Part shown: positions 1-10,976 of the stretch, piece by piece
Position numbering within the stretch: position 1 is the first letter of the stretch
How the letters are laid out: each line of letters opens with the position of its first letter
Assembly (NCBI GenBank): GCA_035079385.1
Contig: JAVHKY010000005.1
Coordinates: 3,410,001 to 3,474,000, forward strand
Reading direction: 5' to 3'
Source of the DNA: Aspidiotus rigidus
Taxonomy: Eukaryota; Arthropoda; Insecta; Hemiptera; Diaspididae
Length of the DNA stretch: 64,000 nucleotides
The notes under the pieces: model-generated
Seen by the model: the letters and a program-made list of their open reading frames with translations, nothing else
Told to the model about the DNA's origin: nothing
Database searches by the model: none
Program-made: the position numbers and the translations under genes

Positions 1-3000
1 AGAAATAAAAAAAAGAAAGAGGAAGGAAAGAGAAGGAAGAATCGGAATCATTTTGGTTTTTCCGAGTAAAAATATCGACCCTAAAACTCACCTCAAATTT
101 TGATACGAGTAGTTTATAGCGGCTCGGCTTGGAAGCTGATGGTACAACAATAGCAATTTCAACGTGGAAATGAAATTTTCAGAGACTGGGCGTCTGTATT
201 GTGGTCGATTCCATACATTCGATTGTAAAACTTTTATCTTTGATTTGAACGGGAAAAAGTTCCTCGATTAGAAAGTGTGTGACTTCTTAATACAGGAAAT
301 ACCGTTTCTTGATGTAAATAAATGGTGAGGACAACATATTGGAGGATAACTTGCAATCACAGAAGGGGCAAGAATTTGGTTGGTTGTAAATATAGTGGAG
401 ATATTGTGGAGTCGCTCCAAAACATTTGCTAATGATGAAGAGGGGTTTTGCGTGAATAAGACTGAGAGTGTGGAAGTTCACAGCGATAAACATAAGTAAG
501 GTCAGGAAATAACTACAGTACTTATTGGTGGTGGAGTTGTACGTGCGAGGCGGTCCAAACTCCACTGCAAAGGAGCAAAAATTCGAACGATTTTCACGTC
601 TTCAAAACCGTCCTCTCCCCTTGAGTTTTGATTGGATGAAAAAATCAAAGGTAGAAGCTAACATGTCTCCCCCAAACACACGTGGCGTAAGTAGTATTTT
701 ATAGTAAGTCATCAATCAAAATTGAAGATCGAGTATATCTATTACATATATCAACTTTTGACACGTTGGTCATGATGACGTCATAGTAACGTTCCTATCC
801 ACCGCTATTTCTTAGCTTGGGAAATTCGGTTATGACTACGAGATGTGCAAGGAGGGTCTACACAATATTTATCTAATGAATTTCATGTTTCGCCTAACTT
901 GTATCGGTTATATTTTGAAATATTTGAGCGTTTCATAAAATGCCTCGTCAAATGATACAATTTTCATACGTATTCTACAATTCGCTTAAAACTGACTGTT
1001 ATTTTATGAAATTCCTGAGCATTTCATGAAATGTCGGACTTGAAAATTTGCATGTAACATATCATAGACTTAAGTAGTCCATTATTTTTGTTGAAGTCTA
1101 AAATAAAATTCTTCAAATGAAGGGCCCGTGAAATTTTTCGATTGATTTCCTATTTTATATGCTACCTACCCTTGAGTTGACAAAAATTGATCCGATGGCG
1201 AAATAATTTAAGAAGATTCTAAACTTTTAGTAAAAGAAAGTCATAAGGTAAACTTTGAAAACATTTTGGTGGATTAATTTTGTCATCGATGATAGAAATT
1301 TTTCAACTTGGAAAAACAAATAATATTTTTCAGGGTTTCGAGTCCACTGTTAAATTGCTCAAGCTGCCATATTTTGGTTGACAATTCAATTCCTAAAACT
1401 CGACGGGCTCCTAATTATACAAGAATATCCAGGAAACGTGAATCTATACCGACTAATTGTATTATATTTTCTTTCTAAAAATAATACCAACTTTTTTGAG
1501 ACTTTTGCGGAGTGTCTTCTTCATCTTCAATGCTTACACGAAGTTTGTACAAGTATGTATACTTATTCATGGAAACGTCAGTAAGTTGAATTGATGAAGC
1601 ATGATTAAATTTTATGCTTATTCCTTACATATCGGTTGAATAAGATATACAGTTGCTAAGGAAATCTACGAAGCCGATAAAATATCACTTCTATGAAAAA
1701 GCGTTCCAACTATAATTCAAAAAAAAAAGTAAATTAGTATACCTATACGTATTTTTAATTATATCATACTCTAGTGTACACTTTCTTAAATTTATACAAT
1801 ATGGTAAGCTAGTAAAATTCGTTTACGTTCAAAACGAATAATCCTGTTAGGAAAAATTACCCCGTTGAAAAAATTTTTCTATCTCGTAGACGTCAGATAA
1901 GCGAAACAATGCACTCGCCGATCCTTGAAATTACTGACTTAGTATAACTGGTGGGCTAACGTAAATAGAATTTCTCTAAGCGATGGAAATTGAATCTGTA
2001 ATCTGTAAAGCTTTTCTTAGAAATTTTAGATTGTCACAATACAGTAGCTATTTACTGCCCAGTTTTTGTTGATTTTTTCGGAAAACAGTTGAAAGTCGTG
2101 CATTTTTCCTCTGAAACTGGAAAAATTCAACATTTTATATTTGTTATTTGTCCGTCAACAATATTTCTCTAGAAATCGCCTTCATCGCGGTCCCTATGAA
2201 CGAAATGAAAAAGTGATGCAATCCAATATCAGTAGGAAACCGGATAAAAATATCTAATGTCTGCCGTTCAACATTCTGTTCTATAACAACCCATCAATTT
2301 ATTAATGATCTCAGTTTTCACTCCTAATTGATTCGTTTAAAATTGCTTCTGCTCCGATGGTCTCTATAATAAATAAGGATACCAAAAATTGTGAAAAGAA
2401 TCAAATTCTTTGTGATTTCAACTCCCCATGAAGAAGGTAGTAATTTGAAAAATCTCGAGACTATTGTATTGGTTTCGAATTGGCCTCCGTGCTCTAAAAT
2501 ATGTATACGAAACGTAGATAACAAAGTTGAGGAAATGTGTATATCATGCTGCTCTATAAACAGCTCAATTAATCACTGGGAATTGATTTTCAGAAAACAA
2601 TACTATTATAGGGTCTTTGTAAAATTACTCGACACGATCTGCAAAAATTATACGAACAAATCCTAGAAATTATATTCGAACCCGTTCACGGTGTGGTTTA
2701 CTGATTAAAATGTATTGCATTAACCCGCACGAATTTTCCGTTTCCCGAATGAAGTGCAGCAAAGGTTTACAACAGCGCGATTACGTTGTCGGTACGCCAT
2801 TGCGGCTTACCCGTATCAATATATCGATATCGATGGGTTATACCCTGAACTAGAAAATATAAAAAGTTCACACTAATGTGGCGAAAAAAAAAAAAAAAAA
2901 AAACGGGAAGGCTATACATTTTTCTTTGCCGCAATAATTGGGGTTTTTATTTGTATGTTTGAAAATTATTTTTATTCAATCAAAATTACAAGGGGAACGA

Positions 3001-3635
3001 AACAAACATTTTTTTTTTTTTCAAAAGCTAAACCTATATCAATTGGTGTATGTTCGAGAATCAATCTCCTCATAGAATGATTCATTACTATTTCATATCG
3101 CTTCGTTTTTAATTCTTCTTTTCTCGTTTACAACGTAAGTCTAAGTTTTACATCAATCTTCAAAAGCAGTCTTTTGGTTCTTCTTTTCGAAGTCGTAACA
3201 GTGACGTATTCATAAGGACTGTCAGGGCCGTTTGCGTGGAAATTCCGGAAAAAGGATCATCACGATGAATCATGAAAATGGGAGGCGACACTCTGCTTCA
3301 TATTTTTGTGATCCGAGGACAAGAATCCACCGCTAGACTATGCGTAGGTCACATCAAAGGAAGAGAAAACATGACGAAAAAATCTCTGCGTTTGGACAGA
3401 ATCGGATTATCCTCTAGCGTAGGCATTAATTTAGCCTTGGGTCTTAATGAAAAAATTAATCGAAAAAGGACCCTCTTTAAGAACAAAGTTAAAATTAGGG
3501 AAATATATAAATGCACGACTCATAAAATTATGTTGAGAGTCAGTTCCCCTCACGCCATGGAAAAAAACTGACACGACATTGAAACCATGACGAACGCCAT
3601 AAATGCACGCCAGGACTGGCACACGAACCGTATTT
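1..3635. other. Unannotated AT-rich DNA
   Basis: I see no gene, repeat or RNA here that I can support. Several short open frames of 60-99 codons exist on both strands, but none has recognisable motifs, splice context or a partner exon. Homopolymer runs lie near 2885-2902 (A) and 3010-3020 (T). Host intergenic or intronic DNA is the most likely identity. Confidence 0.5.
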
Positions 3636-3639
3636 GAAA

Positions 3640-3781
3640 AGAAGATAATTTTGCTGCATTTATTGTGAGGAACTCCAGCCAGTATGGGTCTGACAGTAGA
3701 GACTGCGCCCCCATAGTGAACCTCAAACTCCCTATGAGTGAGGTATGACTGTTGATGGAGGTGTTTTCCCAGGTGTTCCAC
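3640..3781 (-). pseudogene. Jockey-like LINE reverse transcriptase scrap
   Basis: Read on the minus strand, about 45 residues resemble the middle of a non-LTR reverse transcriptase. A YLTHREFEV-type segment is followed by STVRPILAGVPH, where functional elements have RPI.AGVPQGS. The glutamine-glycine-serine that should follow is lost and the frame then has no RT character, so this is a short dead fragment. No catalytic FADD box is present nearby. The similarity rests on one motif, so the clade is uncertain. Confidence 0.35.
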
Positions 3782-3789
3782 CCCGGAGG

Positions 3790-4560
3790 AGTCAGTCGAG
3801 TCAGTTGGTTAATGCACTCGATTTCGAGCATTGTCGTGAGATCTTCACTGGTTGATCAACTAATGAGGTTTGTCGTCAGAATAAGATGATTCGGCAGAAG
3901 TATGATGCCAAGGTGATACGCGGTAGTTCTATGGATCAGCGCTATAGCCGCGAGCTTTTCATTATTGATTGTATCCAAGTGTTCGCCGTTTCGACAATAT
4001 TCGCACTTCTGATCCTTCCCGTGATTTGCCTCTTCTTTTTCGCAAGCCCTTTTGGCAATCAAGGTTCTTGATGGAGTCTAGAATCTTCAGGCCCCTTTGA
4101 AACTTCCTTTCGATCTTCAGGAAGCTTTTCACACTGCACGTGTCAAGTGGCAGGCGGATGTTAATTTCGACTCTTCTCACGGCGTTTGTTATTATGAAGG
4201 CAGGTACCACGTATTCTTGAACTCAGATTTATTCAAGAAGTGGTTGGGCTTAGCCATTGTAAATTATTTGAAAACTTATGTTTTTTAATTGCATTAATAT
4301 GTATTAATATTGTAATGTCTTCATAAAATATAATATGGTGATGGTAAAAGAAAAAAAAAAAAAAAACTCTCTACTTGGAATGCTGCCTCGTCATGGCATG
4401 GAGGCTTATGCTGACTTGTCAGTAACCAAAGCATTTCATTGTCTTCTTTCCTGTTTCTTCTCCCTGTATCAGGTTTACTTACTTGATACACAACCTATAT
4501 TATAGTTGCATGAATTGAATTTGGATTGCACATTGTTCTGCATGTTCTCATATGTGCACT
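3790..4560. other. Unrecognised DNA ending in an A-run
   Basis: No product is recognised. Short opposed open frames lie at 3856-4290. A 16-base A-run at 4351-4366 follows an AT-rich stretch with a near AATAAA sequence, so it may be the poly(A) end of a plus-strand retrocopy, but I could not identify the copied sequence. Confidence 0.3.
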
Positions 4561-4995
4561 ATATGGGAATGTGTGCACATATTGTACATTTGTCCGTTTC
4601 AAAGGACTTTGAGTGTTTTGATTTTGTGTCCACAACTTGTATCAAGATGTGTGCATTGACTTTTCTTTTTTTCATTACATCCAACCAGAGAAAAATTGTA
4701 AAAAAAAAAAAAAAAACACAAAAATAACATAGAAAAAACGAACAAACAAACAAATACTTTGTGTAATTGTCCATTTCATAGGATTTCTAGTGTTTTGGAT
4801 CTTGAGTGCACAACTTGTATGAGGATGTGTGCACTACTTACTTCATGTATTTGTTTGTTTCATAGGATTTCCAGTGTTTGGTTCTGAGTGCACAACTTAT
4901 TAGAGGATATGTGCACTACTTACTTCATTTATTTGTTTGTTTTGATAGATTCTGAGTGTTCTTAGTTCAACACTCATTTGTGAATGTCCTATAGA
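4560..4995. repeat. Diverged tandem repeat, about 85-bp unit
   Basis: About four imperfect units can be lined up. Each contains a GTTTCATAGGATTT-like segment, then GAGTGCACAACTTGTA, then GATGTGTGCACTACTTACTTC, starting near 4575, 4765, 4850 and 4930. The two middle units are most alike. An A-run at 4700-4715 and a (CAAA) stretch at 4740 interrupt the first junction. No coding role is apparent. Confidence 0.65.
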
Positions 4996-5045
4996 TAGTT
5001 CGAATAAAAATTAAAAAAAAAAAAAATTATTGTGAGAATGCAAGG

Positions 5046-5633
5046 ATGGTAAATCAATTTGTCGTGAAAGTATGCCAGAAAATATGCGAGTTGGTAAGGA
5101 ACTGGTCCAACCGCCGTGATCCTGCGTGCGTGAATGTTGTACCATTTGCGGAAACTCCTTCCGTGCTCCTGAGCATGTGAACAAAGTCGTACCATTGGGC
5201 TCTCTTGAACAAACCAGTTTTCCGAATGAATGATGACGAGGAAGGGTCGTCGTACTTCATCGGATCATCAAATCTCAGTAAGCCACTCACCGCGCGAATA
5301 ATGAAGCAATATAATATGAAACTCGAAGGTAAATGGACATCCTTTGATACAGTCGAGCGGGAACATTACAGCATGTGGCGCACAAGGGTGACTGCACTTT
5401 TCAACGAGTGTGAATGTACTTGCCCGTTTTTCTTGAAACACTCGCTGTGCAAACACGTTTTCGGCATGCAAATTCGATTGAAACTTTGTACCGTCCCCCA
5501 AGAAGCTAAAAACATCCCCGTGGGTCAAAAACTTGAGCGCGCCCGCCCCTCCAAAGCGAAGCAAGCGTTACTATTACAACAAAACAAAAGTGTCAACGTC
5601 TCTTCTGTAGTGAATGTAGCTCCTAGGCTATAA
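5046..5633 (+). pseudogene. Mutator-like (MULE) transposase C-terminus with SWIM finger
   Basis: The open frame from 5205 encodes the C-terminal end of a MULE-type transposase. The zinc-binding SWIM signature is clear: CECTCPFFLKHSLCKH contains the Cys-X-Cys-Xn-Cys-X-His ligands at about residues 65-78 of that frame. A basic RPSKAK tail follows and the frame stops at 5633. The same frame continues upstream to an ATG at 5046, interrupted by a single TGA at about 5178; its NWSNRRDP and ALLNKPVF segments fit the family. The catalytic DDE core that should precede it is absent, so this is a 5'-truncated, inactivated copy. SWIM domains bind DNA or protein; here it is a fossil. Confidence 0.75.
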
Positions 5634-5786
5634 AGTTTTTTTTTATCCGTGCAATACATTTCATAGGCATGTAAATTTGTTTTATCCGTGTAATACATTT
5701 CTTAGGCGTGTCAATTTTGTTTCCTTGACGTGTTATCGATAGGCGGGCAATTTCGTTTTTTGAGGCGTGCGATCAAATGTATGCCT

Positions 5787-6290
5787 TAAAATTATGAACA
5801 GTTGTGTTCTCCCTGCACTCACTTATGGCTCACGGACCTGGGCAACTGCAAAAAAAGATGAAAACAGAATAAAAGTTACCCAGAATACAATGGAAAGATC
5901 GATACTAGGCGTAAAAAGAAAAGACAAGAAATAAAGATTCAAATAATTAAAAATAATTTAAAAAACGGAAGGGACTTTCTTCGGGAAATTAAAAGGATAA
6001 AATGGGATGGGGCAGGTCATGTAGCCAGATTCAATACACACCGCTGGGCATACAAAATTAAAAATTGGTTCAATAGGGAGGGAAGAAAAAAAGGAAAACA
6101 AAAAATTAGGTGGGATGAAGATATAGTGGAACTTTTGAAAAACAAGCTATATCATAGAGTAGCATACGACCGGCTTGAATGGACGAGGCTAAGGGAGGCC
6201 TATGCCCGTTCGCGGGCTTGATTATAATATTTATAATGTTGTAATATTGTAGTTTTTGTAAACTTGTATTAATAAAGGCTTATTATTAAT
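5787..6290 (+). pseudogene. LINE 3' end (RTE-like endonuclease-RT family)
   Basis: A decayed C-terminal part of a non-LTR reverse transcriptase. NSCVLPALTYGSRTWATAKK followed by VTQNTMERSILGVKRKDK matches the region just after the RT catalytic core in RTE-type endonuclease-RT proteins. A stop follows at once, and the remaining family blocks (MGWGRSC for the usual WAGHVA, then YDRLEWTRLREAYAR) are readable only by changing frame. A 3' untranslated tail ends in AATAAAGGCTTATTATTAAT. The element is heavily 5'-truncated. Confidence 0.7.
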
Positions 6291-6443
6291 GGAAAAATTA
6301 AGCTCTGAGAAGATTGAAAGTGAGAGTTTGAAAATTTTTTCCCTAAATTTTTAGCAGTTCATGTATGTTTCCAAGGTTCCCATACAATTCGCCGCAAATA
6401 CATTTTGCAGCAATGAAATCGCCGCAAAGTCAAATGAAAACTT

Positions 6444-6885
6444 CACTGAGAAAAAAAAACAGTTTTTTTTTCTCCTAAATTAACGATATTTCCTACATAA
6501 TGCAGTACATTTTTCATTAATGTAGGAAAATATAATGAAGAGAAAACGTATTTTATACTACAGAGGTGAAATTGCAGCATTAAAGTCATAAATCCTGCGA
6601 CACCAATGAGTGTGTAAATATTATATTGCTGAACACAAAAATAGCTTTAGAAAGTTAAAAAGAATATATTGGATTAAAAAGGAAAAAAATCGATATTAGG
6701 TCATGCGGTATTTCAAGAAGCACTTATGAAAATCTTGTGACTTTACTATAGTAAGAATGATTTTTTCATTCTTTGGTATTTTCTACCACAGTACCTTCAA
6801 AACTTATTACTGTTTGTACAATATAATAGGAAGAATACGGTGAACATTACTACAGTAAATTTTATTACCGTACAGTAGCAAAATC
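6444..6885. promoter_or_regulatory. Left terminus and subterminal repeats of the CACTA element
   Basis: After the CACTGAG terminus, variants of one short motif recur: TTACTATAGTAA at 6743-6754, TACCACAGTACC at about 6784, TTACTACAGTAA at 6847-6858 and CCGTACAGTAGC at about 6869. In plant En/Spm such subterminal repeats are bound by the accessory TnpA protein. A binding role here is inferred by analogy. Confidence 0.6.
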
Positions 6886-7192
6886 TGTTGCTGGAGCGAT
6901 AAGTGTGAACTACCTATAGTTTTAAGAAATAGCATGAATGAGAAATTCTACGCATGTGTTTTGCGCTGACTAATGAACCGATAAGTTTGCTATAAGTGAT
7001 AAAATTCTGTTGGAATGCCCACACCGGGCGATAGAAATTGGCGCGAACTGAAAAACGCCCACGGTGTTGTATTGTTTTTGAAGTCTTTCGAGTTCAGTTT
7101 TTGTATGACTTCCGTTCTTGTGGTTGTGATGTGTACCCGTGATCACTCGTAGTAGAATTTTAAAGTTTTACCGGTAATTTTCTATTGTAAAG

Positions 7193-10100
7193 ATGGATTT
7201 GATGGATTGCAATTATCGTGATACAGGTAAGATACATGAGTTTTATTTTATGTAGTTAAGTAGTACGTATCTAGATCGGTCGAGTTTAAAATGCATCAAG
7301 TCAAACTACGAAAATTCTGATCTTTGTGTGAACAGGAGTACTACAAATACAAGCAATAAATGATGGGATACGAACTTCGTTAGGAGTAAATACTTTGATG
7401 CCGGGTAGTGAATCGCCAAGTGGTAATATCGTTTTAAATGTTATTCTAGATCATATTCAAATACATTTCGTCCAGATGACGTTTTGTCCAGAAGAAGTCG
7501 TCCAATGACACTTTGTCCAGCTTTTTTCGTTCAAACTATAGGCGTCGACAAACTTGCTCGCTCAATCACTTTATTTACAGAGGGATAAGAAAGCACCATT
7601 AAAAATAAGTATTCTCTTCATCTTTTTGATTTCTTTATGCAGGTGACTCGTAGAAGCAATAAATTTTGTGTAATAAAGAGTTTACTCTCCCTTCGGAGTA
7701 TTCGTCCTTTCGCGTTTATTCTTGAAAAGAGCTTACGTACAAAGACGGGAATAAAAAATTCATTCTGGTTGAGCCCGTAAATCTCCCATGGACAAAAAAA
7801 GATAGGACGAAAAAATTTGGACAAAGTGTCAATGGACGGATTTCTTCTGGACGAAAGGTCGTTGGACAAAATGTTTGTGGACGAAAACTCGTGGAACCTC
7901 ATGGTCAACTAATAGTACTTGCGTCCAGCCTTAGCAGAAAAACCATGTCACTCGACGAATTATGATAAAAGAAACGTGCCGGTATCTGTTGGTTTCTTTC
8001 GCGATGGAAGATTCATATATTCAAATGAAATAACGCCACTGAGCTCCCCGTCCAACACATTAGCGTCGTCGAATTCGCCGTTGAGTTTGCCATCGAATAC
8101 ATCCTATAATAATTCGACCACTGATGAGAGATTCCAGGTTTGTTCAAAAAAAATTCACTCATATACTTTGATTTACGAGTAGCCATATGAAAATTTTGAT
8201 TTTTATCAATTTTCCATTTACGATTCCATGTACTAGAGTATTATTGACGAGTTTCAAAGATTTATTGAAATAACGACGAAAGTGAAAATAATACGAGCGG
8301 AATTCAATAAGACCGGAGAACTTACTGGGTCGCAACAAAACTCGCTCGTTCGTGAAATAATTACTCATTTCACGACATCGGAAACAGGAGAATTCATCAA
8401 GTAAGTAACTTCGAAATAGATTTGAGTATTTTATATTCGAAATAGACTTCAGTATTTTATAAATGGTTTTTACTCAATAGGGGGAGGTTGATGGGCACAA
8501 CTCACAGGTGTATGTAAGACAGAGTGGTAGAAAAATCATGCAAGGAAAAATTTCTTTAGGAAAAAATCTCAGCACAGGGATTCAGAGATCGTTGTATTCG
8601 CATCTTACCTGGTATACTTGTTGCAAGACTATACCCAATTTTTTACGCATCGTTTCATTACATTTTATTTTAGTACCTATTAATCATGAGTGATTTTAAA
8701 AATTATTCAATATCCCTAATAACAGAATAAAGAAGCCGAGCGAGACGTTAACACAACTCAGTGAATGCATCGAACGAATTTTTCCAACGGAAAAAAAAGA
8801 ATTATATTATATAAAGTTCCACGTGGAGGGTAAAGAAAATATCGCTCCGACCGGAAAACTGCATAATCGGTATCAAACTGTCTGCAAAGAAAACAATCAA
8901 CGAAAAAGAAAGGCGCAGGCGGATTTAGAAATTATAAATGACGTCGCTCCAGATGAAGTTACTCTCGATGAAATAAGTGGTAAGAAGTTTATAGTATTGT
9001 ATTTCTGATGTTTGTAAAAAAAAACTTTGGGTTTATTCGTATATTTGGTTCAGAAGTGCTGAAAAACTTGTAGCTGGGCCTCTCACGACCGTTCACCCGG
9101 AGTTTTTTTTTTATTTTTTGGAGGAAAAAATTTGTCATCATTCACTCTTCTCTTTACCCTGCTCCCTCGTAGATTTTAAGGAAAGCATATTACCCTCATT
9201 TTTCTAGGTACCTTATATGCAGGCACTATGCGAATTTCTGACTTTCTAAAAAACTTAATTTTGAAAATCTCAACATCGAGTTTTTTCATCTTTAATTAGT
9301 GACCCAAAAATCTTGAAACCTTAAAGGATTTTAAATAATTAATTAATTCTATTATCTGTACTTTTAAACAGAAGAATTGAATTGGTTGAAAGATCATATA
9401 GAACCTCGTGAAAAGGTAATTTCGGCTTGGGAGAAGACGTTCCCTCTTAGACGGAAGTTATTGGAAGACCAAAATACCGAAAAGATTGTCGCTTATTTAG
9501 ATCAATTTGAAGTGCTACGTCAAGAAATTGGCAGAGATTTGGTAATTTTGTTTTCTTTTTCTTAATTAGGTCTACGTAGGCTACCTCAAAATCATGGTGA
9601 TCTAGGTTGACAAATCATTAATAGAGAAAATAGGGATTTTTTTTTAAATTAAATACCTCTTTTTGTTAGTACCTACCTATAGAAAAAGAAAAAACAAGAA
9701 AAGATACAACATTTTCAAGGTCTCCATAAGACATTATCTTACCAAGAAGATTTGTCATTATGAAATGGACCAAACGGTTGAAAAAATTTTTCAAACTACG
9801 TAACTACAATTTTATCATATTAAATTATTTTTTGTTTCATTCAATTCTTGCATTCTTGGCAGATTGTACTTGATTTTGATCGTTTATACATCGGAGTTCG
9901 AGATAATTTTCGGAACAATTGGTTGTTAATTAAATCCAAATTGATTGCTTTCTTCTTGAAAGAAAATAACAGTATAAAATCCAAAGAAGGATACGCACTC
10001 ATAGCTTTATTGAAAGCTTCATTTGAAGGTAATATTTTAACCAACGAATGAGATTTTTTTTTTGCGATTTTGCAAAGGCAAAGGAGCTCATAACTAGCAT

Positions 10101-10963
10101 GTCATGACTAACATTAGCTCGTGTTAAATTACAAGACTGTCGATATTTAATTTTTAGGCGGAACTGATATGTTTTCTGAGTTTTAAGAGTGATACAGTGC
10201 GATTATCCTTCGAATTTTTGTACTTAGGAAAAGAAGATTTCATTTTGCTCGCATTACTTACTGAAGTGATAAAGCCAAAAAATCGGTCTCGAGCGAAGCC
10301 TGACAAATCATTAGTGACTGGTGAAGGAAAACAGAAAGACGGCAAGAAGCCTTCGACCACAGAATCACGTGAAGCATTTTTTTTACATATTTCGGTAAGT
10401 GTAAAAATTGCGTTTCATGGTGGAATTGAGGACGGAAAAGAAATTTTGTCATAAGTCTACGAGACTTGAAATTCAAATTTACGTTACAAATTCATAGCTA
10501 TGTAAGATTTTTTAGGGCTGTGATTCGATTAAAATTTAATTGCAATTGAATTTTAGATCCTTTTTGTAGAAACAAATTAGTACGTGTGTATAAATGACTC
10601 ATATTTTTTTTCTGCGATGTTTAGAACGTTGCCGATGTAGAAACTAAAATTGCCGAGAGACGTAGAGTATTGGCGAAAACAAAAGAAACCTTCCAACCCA
10701 CACCTGTATTCGTAGGATCGTACACCAACATTTCAACGTGTATGGTCGTTTTTGATTACATTCGGTATATTTTACCAGATGTAATTAGTGCGATCGAATT
10801 GACTTTTTATACCTTTTTTGCCATCCACGCGAAGTATCCGACAGATTCAGAGCAAATCTGGTTATTCCTGCAACAGGCAGTTTTTGGGATAAAATTACCA
10901 GGTGACGGTAAGAGAAATGGCATGAGCGTCACTAAACTCTTATGCAAATGTCAGACTCTCTAA
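7193..10963 (+). CDS. Nine-exon accessory protein of the CACTA element (TnpA-position), 529 aa
   Basis: I join nine exons: 7193-7226, 7336-7422, 7929-8137, 8237-8400, 8726-8979, 9372-9541, 9863-10028, 10228-10394 and 10625-10963. All eight introns begin GT and end AG, every phase matches, and no stop is met until TAA at 10961-10963. Most donors read GTAAG/GTAAT. The 1590-nt frame gives 529 residues. Exon 3 is Ser/Asn/Thr-rich, exons 4-6 are charged and helical-looking with a basic NNQRKRK stretch in exon 5 (possible nuclear localisation), and exon 9 ends in a hydrophobic, aromatic segment with YPTDSEQIW and IKLPGD. I recognise no named domain. Its position upstream of a Tnp2-like transposase and inside subterminal repeats suggests the DNA-binding partner role of TnpA, but no motif proves this. 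A strong alternative donor (GGTAAGA) lies at 10908. Confidence 0.8.
7466..7887. repeat. Inverted-repeat (MITE-like) insertion in intron 2
   Basis: The arms at 7466-7519 and 7818-7887 are inverted copies built from TTTCGTCCA, TTTTGTCCA and CCATTGACACTTTGTCCA blocks. The longer right arm carries one extra block. The roughly 300-bp centre has no coding signal. It lies wholly within intron 2 of the nine-exon gene, so it would be removed from the mRNA. No target duplication was identified. Confidence 0.6.
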
Positions 10964-10976
10964 TCGAACAATAAAT

